Assembly (NCBI RefSeq): GCF_001428245.1
Contig: NZ_LMRV01000043.1
Coordinates: 1-64,000, forward strand
Source: Paenibacillus sp. Soil522
GTDB lineage: Bacteria > Bacillota > Bacilli > Paenibacillales > Paenibacillaceae
DNA: 64,000 nt
Direction of reading: 5' to 3'
In this document: positions 37,280 to 44,553 of the stretch, piece by piece
How positions within the stretch are numbered: the stretch's first letter is position 1
Layout of the letters: the number at the start of each line of letters is the position of its first letter
The notes under the pieces: model-generated
Seen by the model: only the letters and a program-made list of their open reading frames with translations
Database searches by the model: none
Told to the model about the DNA's origin: nothing
Program-made: the position numbers and the translations under genes

Positions 37280-39367
37280 ATGAACCGCAAGCCGGGGGAA
37301 AAGAGGCATGCAGCGGAGACGCCCCAACTGGCGGGCGGACAAAAAGCTGCAGCGGTAGCGGACGGTGAGGTGTCCGCTGGTATTGAATCGCCGCTTGCGC
37401 TTCAGCAAACGAAGGCCAAGCAAAAGGCCGGAGCAGCGGGGGAGCTGGCGGCCCAACGCCGCGTACAGGCTTCGCGAAGCTCGAAGCGGCTTCTGATGAA
37501 TGGTGTTGTGCTTATGGCCGGCGCGGCTCTATTGTCCAAGCTAATTGGTGTTTTTCAAAAAATTCCGCTGCAAAATTTGGCTGGCGACCGGGTGTTTGGG
37601 ATATATAATGCGGTATATCCGTTCTATCAGCTGGCGGCCGTTCTGGCAACTGCAGGTTTGCCGACGGCCGTATCCCTCCTAATCGCGGAAAGACTGCGAA
37701 GGGGGTACGACACGGAGGGAATCAGGCGAACATTATACGCGGCTTTGCTGCTGCTTGGATTTTCGGGCATCGTTTCTTTTGGCCTTATGTGGGCTGGAGC
37801 GGGTCAGGTGGCGGGCTGGATCGGCGATGTTGAAACGGCTGCCGCCGTACGCTCGGTTTCGGTCGCGCTGCTGCTGACCCCGTTCGTTGCCGCATTGCGG
37901 GGCTATGTGCAGGGGCTGGGCCGGATGGGGCTGTCGGCAATATCGCAAATCGTGGAGCAAACGATACGCGTTGGCGTCATGCTGCTCGTGCTGGCCATGA
38001 GCTGGTCAGCCGGGTGGGCGGATGCTTCCGTGGCGTCCGGCGTTATGAGCGGGTCGGCATTTGGAGCAATAGCTTCCCTGCTCATCCTTGCCGTATATTT
38101 ATGGCGGAAGCGCAGCCGGGAGCGGTTTGTCCGAACGGCCGGCGTAATTAGGGCGGAGATGAGAAAGCTTGCAGCCATTGCGCTGCCGGTAGCGCTTGGT
38201 GCGGTTGTCGTCCCCGCTCTCGGGGTTGTGGATGCTTTTACGGTTCCGCGATTGCTGCAGGCCGGGGGAGAGTCCGAGGCTGACGCGATGGCTCTGTTCG
38301 GGATATACAGCCGGGCGCAGCCGCTTGTTCAGCTGGTCGTTATGGTTGCAGGCGCAGCTGCGGCCGCGCTTGTGCCCGGTCTCGCGCTCGCCCGCATTCG
38401 GGGCGCTTACGGGCAGCTCCGGATACAGCTCACGCTTGCCGAACGGGCGGCGTGGGCAATCGGTGCGGCTGCGGCTATTGGCTTAGCGCTTCTGGCAGAG
38501 CCGCTTAATGTGATGCTTTACGCCGATTCCAAGGGGACGTTCGCCTTTGCTTTGGTTGGCTGCACCGCTCTTGCGGGCTGTGTTAATGCAGTGACCGCAC
38601 CGGTACTGCAGGGACTCGGCGCTGTGCGGATTCCGGCTGTATTACTGCTTATCGCGGCGCTGCTCAAGGGCGTAATTAACATTGTGCTCGTGCCCGCTTA
38701 CGGCATCGAGGGAGCGGCGTTTGCCGGCGTCATAGCATTAAGCGCGGCCGCATTGCTTGGCGCGATTTCGGTGCGCTATAAAGCTGCCGGAGCGGGAGCT
38801 TCGCTCGTCGGAAGCTGGGGAGCGGGGCAGAGCGGTGCTGCGGCGAGCGGGCGGGCTAAAGAGCGGGAGACCGGAAGCGCGAGCGGGTATCCGCAAGCGG
38901 AGAAGCGGATGGAAGGCCGGGCCGAGGATCGAGCGAGTGTTGAAGAGCGGGAGACCGGAAGCGCGAGCGGGTATCCGCAAGCGGAGAAGCGAATGGAAGG
39001 CCGGGCCGAGGATCGAGCGAGTGTTGAAGAGCGGGAGACCGGAAGCGCGAGCGGGTATCCGCACGCAGATAGGCGAAGGCCGGCGCCTGGCCGCGCGGCC
39101 GCAGCCACGGGCTTTGCGCTCGCGGTCATGGCCGCGGCGCTTGTTGTCGCCGAGCGAGCGCTGAGCGCCGCGCTTGGCGGGCTGCCGCCTCGGGCGGCAG
39201 CAGCTGCGCTTGCGCTGACGTGCGTAGCCGTCGGCGCTTGCGCCTTTGGCGCCGCGGCATTGCGCGGCGGCGCTGTGAGCGCGCGCGAATTGCGCGCGCT
39301 GCCGGGCGGCGGCGTATTGGCCGCCCGGTTACGGCGCTGGCGGCTTATTCCGCCGGCGAAGGACTAG
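37280..39367 (+). CDS. SpoVB-like polysaccharide/lipid flippase with internal repeats (YabM)
   Basis: The 695-residue protein is a MOP-superfamily exporter. About residues 70-500 hold the membrane domain (MNGVVLMAGAALLSKLIGVFQ, GIYNAVYPFYQLAAVLATAGLPTAVSLLIAE). It resembles SpoVB/YabM, which move lipid-linked sugars. Homologues have about 500-540 residues. This one has a 70-residue hydrophilic N-terminal extension, and before the last membrane helices it carries a charged insert of about 90 residues made of a 28-residue repeat (ERETGSASGYPQAEKRMEGR then AEDRASVE). The C-terminal third is very GC-rich. AGGAG lies 9 nt before the ATG. Confidence 0.85.
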   Translation: MNRKPGEKRHAAETPQLAGGQKAAAVADGEVSAGIESPLALQQTKAKQKAGAAGELAAQRRVQASRSSKRLLMNGVVLMAGAALLSKLIGVFQKIPLQNLAGDRVFGIYNAVYPFYQLAAVLATAGLPTAVSLLIAERLRRGYDTEGIRRTLYAALLLLGFSGIVSFGLMWAGAGQVAGWIGDVETAAAVRSVSVALLLTPFVAALRGYVQGLGRMGLSAISQIVEQTIRVGVMLLVLAMSWSAGWADASVASGVMSGSAFGAIASLLILAVYLWRKRSRERFVRTAGVIRAEMRKLAAIALPVALGAVVVPALGVVDAFTVPRLLQAGGESEADAMALFGIYSRAQPLVQLVVMVAGAAAAALVPGLALARIRGAYGQLRIQLTLAERAAWAIGAAAAIGLALLAEPLNVMLYADSKGTFAFALVGCTALAGCVNAVTAPVLQGLGAVRIPAVLLLIAALLKGVINIVLVPAYGIEGAAFAGVIALSAAALLGAISVRYKAAGAGASLVGSWGAGQSGAAASGRAKERETGSASGYPQAEKRMEGRAEDRASVEERETGSASGYPQAEKRMEGRAEDRASVEERETGSASGYPHADRRRPAPGRAAAATGFALAVMAAALVVAERALSAALGGLPPRAAAAALALTCVAVGACAFGAAALRGGAVSARELRALPGGGVLAARLRRWRLIPPAKD
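38861..39064 (+). repeat. 84-bp tandem repeat inside the flippase gene
   Basis: Two full units (38861-38944 and 38945-39028) and about 36 bp of a third (from 39029) keep an exact 84-bp period with almost no base changes. The period is a multiple of 3, so the reading frame is kept and 28 residues are added per unit. Confidence 0.95.
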
Positions 39368-39695
39368 CCATTCAAAATGTTTTTACTGAAAGAAAGAAAA
39401 CCTTTTTCTTTATTTTCGCAAATTAACCTAATTTGTCTTGAATAAAGCAACATTTTTACGCTATGTTATTAATGCTTCGGAAAATTGGTTCATTATTACT
39501 TTTTATGGCAAAATAAAGAAAATATTTTTCGGTATTTACATACGAAACTTCGTGATCTTTAATAACAACGAAATTTTTTTCGCTATTATTTATATGTAAT
39601 ATAACCGGCCAACTACATAATGATTTTGACATTCATGCTCTCTCAACAAGTTCTTGTCTAGAAAAAAATTCAATCTTAAAGGAGGCTCACCCCAC
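39368..39695. other. A/T-rich spacer between flippase and yabN
   Basis: This 328-bp spacer is far richer in A and T than its left neighbour. A weak TTCGT/ACGAA hairpin followed by a T-run (about 39549-39578) could end the flippase transcript. I see no gene, riboswitch or convincing promoter. Confidence 0.6.
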
Positions 39696-41183
39696 TTGGC
39701 AACTCCACATCTTACAATCGTCGGGCTTGGCTCGGGCGACCCGGATCAATTAACGCTTGGCGTATGGCGCAGGCTGCAGGCGGCGGAGCGCATATATGTC
39801 CGCACTGCCCAGCATCCTGCGATGTCGATGCTTCAGGAAAATAACATCGCATATACCTCATTTGATACGCTGTACGAGCAGCATGAGTCATTTCCCGACG
39901 TGTACAAAGCGATCGCAGAGGCACTGATTGCCGAAGCGAAGAGTACAAGCTCCGAAACGCTCATTTACGCCGTTCCCGGTCACCCGATGGTAGCCGAGCG
40001 CACTATTCAGCTGCTGCGCGAGCAATGCCCGGAAGCGGGTATTGCTCTGCAAATCATCGGCGGCGAGAGCTTCCTTGATCAAGCTTTCGTCAGTCTCGGC
40101 ATCGATCCGATCGAAGGTTTTGCGCTGCTTGATGCCGCAGAGCTGCAGCCATCCTTATTGCAGCCCCAGCTGCATACATTGATTGGCCAGGTGTATGACG
40201 CCTTTACGGCATCCGATGTTAAGCTTGCCCTTATGGAGCGTTATCCCGATGATTACGAGGTTGTCGTTGGACATGCCCTTGGCGTTGCTTCCGAGCAGCA
40301 GATCATTCGCGTTCCGCTGTACGAGCTTGATCGCACGCCGGGCTATGGCAATCTATCGCTAATCTGGGTGCCGCGCTCTGATGATGCGTCGCTGCGCAAC
40401 CGCTCCTTCGAGCGGCTGCATGAAATTGTTTCTATTCTTCGCAGCCCCGAGGGCTGTCCGTGGGACCAAGAGCAGACGCATCAGTCGATTCGCAAAAACT
40501 TCATCGAAGAGCTGTATGAGGCGCTGGAAGCAATCGATAACGATGATCCGGACGGCATGCAGGAGGAATTCGGCGACGTTATCCTGCAAGTTATGCTTCA
40601 TAGCCAAATGGAAGAAGAGACTGGCGCTTTTTCCGTCTATGATGTGATACAATCACTAAACGAGAAGCTTATTTTCCGTCATCCGCATGTATTTGGCGAT
40701 CTGGATGCCAGCAATTCGCAAGAGGCGCTAGGGAACTGGGAGCAGATGAAGGCTGAGGAAAAACGGATGAAAGGGACCGATGCGGACCGCAAATCGGTGC
40801 TGGACGGCATTCCGCCGGATCTGCCAGCTCTTATGAAAGCTTACAAGCTTCAGAAAAAAGCGGCTAAGGTAGGCTTTGACTGGGACGAGCTTGGCCCGGT
40901 TCTGGACAAGATCGAAGAGGAGCTCGCAGAGCTGCGCGAAGCGATAGCTTCACAATCTGAAGAGGAACAGGCTTCGGAGCTTGGCGATTTGCTGTTTGCG
41001 GTTGTCAATGCCTCCCGCTTCATCCATGCCGACCCGGAAGAGGCGCTTTCCCGCACGAACAAAAAATTCCGCAATAGATTTGCATATATTGAGGAGCAGC
41101 TTCGTATAAGAGGGAAGCAATTTGACCAGACTGATTTAACAGAAATGGATCGTTGGTGGGAAGAGGCTAAGCATCATTTTTAG
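39696..41183 (+). CDS. yabN: YabN: tetrapyrrole methylase / MazG nucleotide pyrophosphohydrolase fusion
   Basis: The 495-residue fusion starts at TTG 39696, 10 nt after AAAGGAGG. The N-terminal half (to about 230) is tetrapyrrole-methylase-like (LTIVGLGSGDPDQLTLG, YAVPGHPMVAERT). The C-terminal half has MazG: ILRSPEGCPWDQEQTHQSIRKNFIEELYEALEAI and EEFGDVILQVMLHSQ with the metal-binding ExxE...ExxD residues, followed by a second MazG-like repeat (LGDLLFAVVN). MazG hydrolyses non-canonical NTPs. The arrangement is standard for Bacillales. Confidence 0.94.
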   Translation: MATPHLTIVGLGSGDPDQLTLGVWRRLQAAERIYVRTAQHPAMSMLQENNIAYTSFDTLYEQHESFPDVYKAIAEALIAEAKSTSSETLIYAVPGHPMVAERTIQLLREQCPEAGIALQIIGGESFLDQAFVSLGIDPIEGFALLDAAELQPSLLQPQLHTLIGQVYDAFTASDVKLALMERYPDDYEVVVGHALGVASEQQIIRVPLYELDRTPGYGNLSLIWVPRSDDASLRNRSFERLHEIVSILRSPEGCPWDQEQTHQSIRKNFIEELYEALEAIDNDDPDGMQEEFGDVILQVMLHSQMEEETGAFSVYDVIQSLNEKLIFRHPHVFGDLDASNSQEALGNWEQMKAEEKRMKGTDADRKSVLDGIPPDLPALMKAYKLQKKAAKVGFDWDELGPVLDKIEEELAELREAIASQSEEEQASELGDLLFAVVNASRFIHADPEEALSRTNKKFRNRFAYIEEQLRIRGKQFDQTDLTEMDRWWEEAKHHF

Positions 41184-41361
41184 ATTTCATTTCGTCATGA
41201 ATCGCCTTTATTCCCCATCAGCCGCAAAAAAATTTCAAAAAGCGGCAGGATTTATTTGCTACAAGGCAGAATAAGTATTCTTCGTGAGAGTAAACTTGAA
41301 GGCAAAGGCGGCGCTACGGCGTTGACCACAAATATCGGTAACTAATTAGGAGGATTTTATA

Positions 41362-41634
41362 ATGAACAAAACAGACCTGATCAACAACATTGCAGAAAAA
41401 AGCGGTTTGACTAAACGTGACGTAGAAGCAGTGCTTAACGGCTTTCTGGGTGAAGTAACGGATGCTCTTGCAGGCGGCGATAAAGTACAATTGATCGGCT
41501 TCGGTACTTTTGAAACTCGTAAACGTGCTGGACGCACAGGACGCAACCCGCAAACTGGCGCACCAATCGAAATCTCGGAAGCGAAAGTTCCTGCATTCAA
41601 AGCGGGCAACAAGCTGAAAGAAGCAATCCAGTAA
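41362..41634 (+). CDS. hbs: HU family DNA-binding protein
   Basis: The 90-residue protein is a typical HU: MNKTDLINNIAEKSGLTKRD, the hydrophobic-core segment LIGFGTFETRKR and the DNA-clasping arm RAGRTGRNPQTGAPIEI. It compacts DNA and bends it. TAGGAGG precedes the ATG. Here it lies between yabN and rqcP; only 3 bp separate it from the latter, and they are probably co-transcribed. Confidence 0.95.
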   Translation: MNKTDLINNIAEKSGLTKRDVEAVLNGFLGEVTDALAGGDKVQLIGFGTFETRKRAGRTGRNPQTGAPIEISEAKVPAFKAGNKLKEAIQ

Positions 41635-41637
41635 TTT

Positions 41638-41928
41638 ATGCGATTAGATAAATTTCTAAAGGTATCCCGATTGATCAAGCGCCGTACCGTTGCGAAGGAT
41701 GTTTCCGAGCAGGGGCGGGTTTGGATTAACGGCCGCGAAGCGAAAGCAAGCAGCAACGTTAAGGTCGGAGATGAGCTCCAAATCCAATACGGTCAAAAAA
41801 TCGTAACCGTACGCGTTGAGCGAATTGCGGAGACGACCCGTAAGGACGAAGCCGGAGAGCTGTATACCTTGGTGAAAGAAGAGCAACGCCAGCGCGAGAA
41901 TACACTCGACTGGGAACAACAGCAATAA
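41638..41928 (+). CDS. rqcP: RqcP (YabO), S4-domain ribosome quality control factor
   Basis: The 96-residue protein is an S4-type RNA-binding protein: MRLDKFLKVSRLIKRRTVAK, GRVWINGREAKASSNVKVGDEL. RqcP works with RqcH on stalled 50S subunits during alanine tailing. The ribosome binding site is poor, so translation probably depends on coupling to the HU gene. Confidence 0.93.
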   Translation: MRLDKFLKVSRLIKRRTVAKDVSEQGRVWINGREAKASSNVKVGDELQIQYGQKIVTVRVERIAETTRKDEAGELYTLVKEEQRQRENTLDWEQQQ

Positions 41929-41933
41929 CATCG

Positions 41934-41972
41934 AAGCTGCCTGCAAGCACAACACTTGCAGGCAGCTTTTTT
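41934..41972 (+). terminator. Terminator after rqcP
   Basis: A perfect 14-bp stem (41934-41947 with 41955-41968), loop CACAACA, then a run of T. Confidence 0.95.
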
Positions 41973-42044
41973 CATATCTGTTACATAATCGTCATGAAGC
42001 AGAAGAGGTTCTAATTCTCGTCCGTCCCCCATAAGCTAGTCTTA

Positions 42045-42141
42045 AAATATGAGGCAGACTAAGCTGCGCGCTTATACTCTGCTTATATTTGACAGCGAAA
42101 CGTATGCCGCGCCGCCATAGGACGGCGGTAGCCGTTTACGC
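42045..42141 (+). repeat. Dispersed structured element, copy B (before yabP)
   Basis: AAATATGAGGCAGA (42045-42058) pairs with TCTGCTTATATTT (42078-42090) with one bulge. GCGAAAC (42095-42101) pairs with GTTTACGC (42134-42141), one A bulged. Inside, CCGCC (42112-42116) pairs with GGCGG (42124-42128) around loop ATAGGAC. It ends 34 bp before yabP. Related copies are at 15700, 21976 and 54999. Confidence 0.7.
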
Positions 42142-42175
42142 ATAGACATGTAACGAAGAAGCGGAGGACGAGTCT

Positions 42176-42463
42176 ATGGTTGACCAAGGCAAGGGGCAGA
42201 AGCGTCAGGAAGTCAAAATGCTAAATCGCAAGCTGTTGGAGCTTACCGGAGTCTTAAATGTGGAAAGCTTCGACAGCGAAGAGTTTTTACTCGAGACAGA
42301 GCTTGGCTTCTTGGCGGTTAAGGGCCATAATTTGCATATGAAGCATCTTAGCCTCGAGCAAGGTTTGGTAGCTATCGAGGGCCTCGTCCATTCGCTCGCC
42401 TATTTGGACGGAAATAACACCTCTTCGAAATCAAAAGGGCTTTTCGGGAAGCTGTTTAAGTGA
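42176..42463 (+). CDS. yabP: Sporulation protein YabP
   Basis: The 95-residue protein matches the YabP/YqfC family: LNRKLLELTGVLNVESFDSEEFLLETELGFLAVKGHNLHMKHLSLEQGLVAIEG spans the core fold. YabP is made in the mother cell and works with YabQ in spore cortex formation. GCGGAGGACG precedes the ATG. The stop overlaps the yabQ start (GTGA). Confidence 0.92.
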   Translation: MVDQGKGQKRQEVKMLNRKLLELTGVLNVESFDSEEFLLETELGFLAVKGHNLHMKHLSLEQGLVAIEGLVHSLAYLDGNNTSSKSKGLFGKLFK

Positions 42464-43068
42464 CGCTAAGTATGCAAGGGTTGACGATGGCAGTCATGCT
42501 GTTATCCGGCCTTGGCATGGGAACGGTGTTCGACGGCTACCGGGTCCTGTCGAATGAGCTGAGGTTTCCGCGCTGGTGGCTGCCGGTGCTTGACGTCATT
42601 TATTGGATGGCGGCGGCGCTAGTCGTCTTTCGGGTGCTGTACGCAAGCAACAATGGCGAGGTGCGGGCGTACGTTTTTATCGGACTGGCTGCCGGTATCG
42701 TGATCTATTATTTGCTATTGAGCAGACTCGTTATCGTAATCGTAAAATGGCTCATAGGAGCGGTGCGGAAGCTGATTTCGTTCGTGCTCAAATGCTTGGA
42801 TATCCTTATTGTCAAGCCGATCTTATTGCTCTATAAATTGGTAATGGTTATTTTCGCATTTGGGTCTGCGCTCACTATTTTCATATTAAAAATTGTGATA
42901 CAATTGATTCGTCCATTTTGGAAATTGCTTGTTTGGATGGTTCGACCTGCCATTCGTCCGATTGGACGCTGGCTGGCGCCCTATGTATCCAAGTTGCAAG
43001 TAGCCGAGAGGCTGCGAAGAATTGGACTACTAATTGCCCGATTGTGGAGCAAATGGTTTAGGAGGTAA
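42460..43068 (+). CDS. yabQ: Spore cortex biosynthesis membrane protein YabQ
   Basis: The 202-residue protein has about five hydrophobic segments and the YabQ opening (GMGTVFDGYRVLSNELRFPRWWLPVLDVIYW). In B. subtilis YabQ is needed for cortex peptidoglycan. The GTG start overlaps yabP by 4 bp, which implies coupling. The C-terminal part is basic and amphipathic (RPIGRWLAPYVSKLQVAERL). Confidence 0.9.
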   Translation: MTLSMQGLTMAVMLLSGLGMGTVFDGYRVLSNELRFPRWWLPVLDVIYWMAAALVVFRVLYASNNGEVRAYVFIGLAAGIVIYYLLLSRLVIVIVKWLIGAVRKLISFVLKCLDILIVKPILLLYKLVMVIFAFGSALTIFILKIVIQLIRPFWKLLVWMVRPAIRPIGRWLAPYVSKLQVAERLRRIGLLIARLWSKWFRR

Positions 43069-43076
43069 CACCGCTC

Positions 43077-43382
43077 ATGGCAGCAGCTCTAAACAAGACG
43101 CCAGGGAATGCTGGCACAAAACGCCGGTTCAAACTGTGGATGATGTTCATCGTGCTATTTATGGGCTGGGCGGGTTATACGATTTTTGGCCAAATGCAGC
43201 AGAAGAGCGCCACAGGTGTTAAGCTAACTACTATTCAAGGGCAGCTTGATGCGTATACTAAAGAAACCGAAGCGCTCAATCGTCAAATTGAACGGTTAAA
43301 CGATCCGGAATATATCGAGCAGTTAGCAACGAAAGAGTTAGGTATGGTAAAGATGGGTGAGCAGCTAATATTTAGTGATTAA
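43077..43382 (+). CDS. divIC: Cell-division protein DivIC
   Basis: The 101-residue protein has one membrane helix (about residues 19-37) followed by an extracytoplasmic coiled coil (IQGQLDAYTKETEALNRQIERLNDPEYIEQLATKELGMVKMGEQL). This is the FtsB/DivIC layout. It forms the divisome complex with FtsL and DivIB. GGAGGTAACACC precedes the ATG. Confidence 0.92.
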   Translation: MAAALNKTPGNAGTKRRFKLWMMFIVLFMGWAGYTIFGQMQQKSATGVKLTTIQGQLDAYTKETEALNRQIERLNDPEYIEQLATKELGMVKMGEQLIFSD

Positions 43383-43410
43383 ATAGGGCTTTAAATCGGG
43401 TGAACGTCTG

Positions 43411-43440
43411 TTGACCTTACTTGAACGGTTCGGTTATAAT
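43411..43440 (+). promoter_or_regulatory. Promoter of yabR
   Basis: TTGACC (43411-43416), 18 bp and TATAAT (43435-43440) lie 90 bp before the S1-domain gene. Confidence 0.7.
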
Positions 43441-43529
43441 CACGTTAATAGCGTTTTCGCAAAACTTTAGCTTATGCTGATGATTTCAGTTTTGCTTCGC
43501 ATAACTTTTAGGGAGGAACATTTTATTTT

Positions 43530-44051
43530 ATGGCAATTGAAGTGGGCGCTAAGTTAGAGGGAAAAGTGACAGGCATTACGCATTTTGGGGCATTTGTCGA
43601 CTTGTCGGGAGGTGTCACAGGTCTTGTTCACATTTCGGAAATTGCTGATAATTACGTCAAAGACGTGAAGGATCACCTGAAAATCGACGATGTCGTGAAA
43701 GTAAAAGTGATCAACGTGGACAAAGACGGAAAGATCGGACTTTCCATTAAGCAAGCCATTGACCGGCCGGAAGGCCAACCTGCGCCACAACAACGCGAGC
43801 GTCATAGCGGAGGCGGCGGTGGAAGCACTGGCGGTAGTGGTGGTGGTGGCGAACGTTTCAACCGCGGCGGCGGCGGTGGTGGTGGTGGCGGACGTCCCTT
43901 CAACAAGCAATCGTCTGGCAGACCGGCATACGGTAAACCGTCATTCGAGGATAAAATGTCACGGTTCCTGAAAGACAGTGAAGAGCGCATCTCCTCTTTG
44001 AAGAAGAATACGGAGGGCAAACGCGGCGGACGCGGTGCCAAGCGAGTATAA
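43530..44051 (+). CDS. yabR: S1-domain RNA-binding protein YabR, glycine-rich
   Basis: The 173-residue protein begins with one S1 domain (about residues 4-74: GAKLEGKVTGITHFGAFVDL, GLVHISEIADNYVKDV, KVKVINVDKDGKIGLSIKQA). A long glycine-rich linker with RG/FNRGG motifs (about 90-130) and a basic tail follow. The glycine-rich stretch is longer than in B. subtilis YabR and looks like an RNA-binding disordered region. It binds RNA; its role is not settled. Confidence 0.92.
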   Translation: MAIEVGAKLEGKVTGITHFGAFVDLSGGVTGLVHISEIADNYVKDVKDHLKIDDVVKVKVINVDKDGKIGLSIKQAIDRPEGQPAPQQRERHSGGGGGSTGGSGGGGERFNRGGGGGGGGGRPFNKQSSGRPAYGKPSFEDKMSRFLKDSEERISSLKKNTEGKRGGRGAKRV

Positions 44052-44079
44052 GCTGAATCGTCATAACCTTATAAATGGA

Positions 44080-44107
44080 GCAGAACCTACGCGGTTCTGC
44101 TTTTTTT
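44080..44107 (+). terminator. Terminator of yabR
   Basis: GCAGAACC (44080-44087), loop TACGC, GGTTCTGC (44093-44100), then seven T. Confidence 0.93.
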
Positions 44108-44450
44108 GCGTCTGGATGATGGGTGTTGTTCTTCAAAAACAGAAAGCGCTTACAAAATGCTGTCGAAGCAGGACGCTAAACCTACGTATATGCTGGAGAA
44201 TGATTGGATAGCGTTATGTTTAACCCGGGCAATGTCGTTTATAAATGGCTCGATTACTGAAAAAAAATACTTTTCTCGCATCCTCCATCATTCCCGACAG
44301 GTTTTAACGTATATTCGCCATAATCTGGAAAATAGGCGGCACGGTTTTTGTTGTCGGTAATTTGTTTGGAGAACTTGTGAAGATGAGGCAAACCTATACG
44401 GCGCATATGTTTGACAGCATGTTGACAATGGCTGCAATGCCAATTATATT

Positions 44451-44516
44451 TGTCGGAAAAAATTTTCAACCCTGTTACGCTAACTGACAAACTTCATACG
44501 GACAACCTCCTATAAT
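44451..44516 (+). promoter_or_regulatory. spoIIE promoter, 21-bp-spaced, with Spo0A-like boxes
   Basis: CTGACA (44484-44489), a 21-bp spacer and TATAAT (44511-44516) match the unusual spacing of the Spo0A-activated sigma-A promoters of spoIIE and spoIIG. TGACAAA (44485-44491), one mismatch from TGNCGAA, overlaps the -35, as known at spoIIG. TGTCGGA (44451-44457) is another one-mismatch box. B. subtilis has tRNA genes between yabR and spoIIE; none is seen here (44108-44450). Confidence 0.7.
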
Positions 44517-44553
44517 GAAAAACACATTACAATCTGAATGGTGGTGTCTGTGC

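Noticed and set aside
36022-37290. Long minus-strand frame (422 codons) across spoVT
   Set aside because: It is antisense to spoVT, a well-conserved gene, and reads as low-quality Ser/Pro/Phe-rich protein; it is a shadow frame.
38738-39129. Overlapping repeat-containing frames on both strands of the flippase gene
   Set aside because: They arise because the 84-bp repeat is open in several frames; only the flippase frame has a start signal and family similarity.
44106-44360. 84-codon plus-strand frame before spoIIE
   Set aside because: It begins inside the yabR terminator tail, has no ribosome binding site, and shows no recognisable composition.
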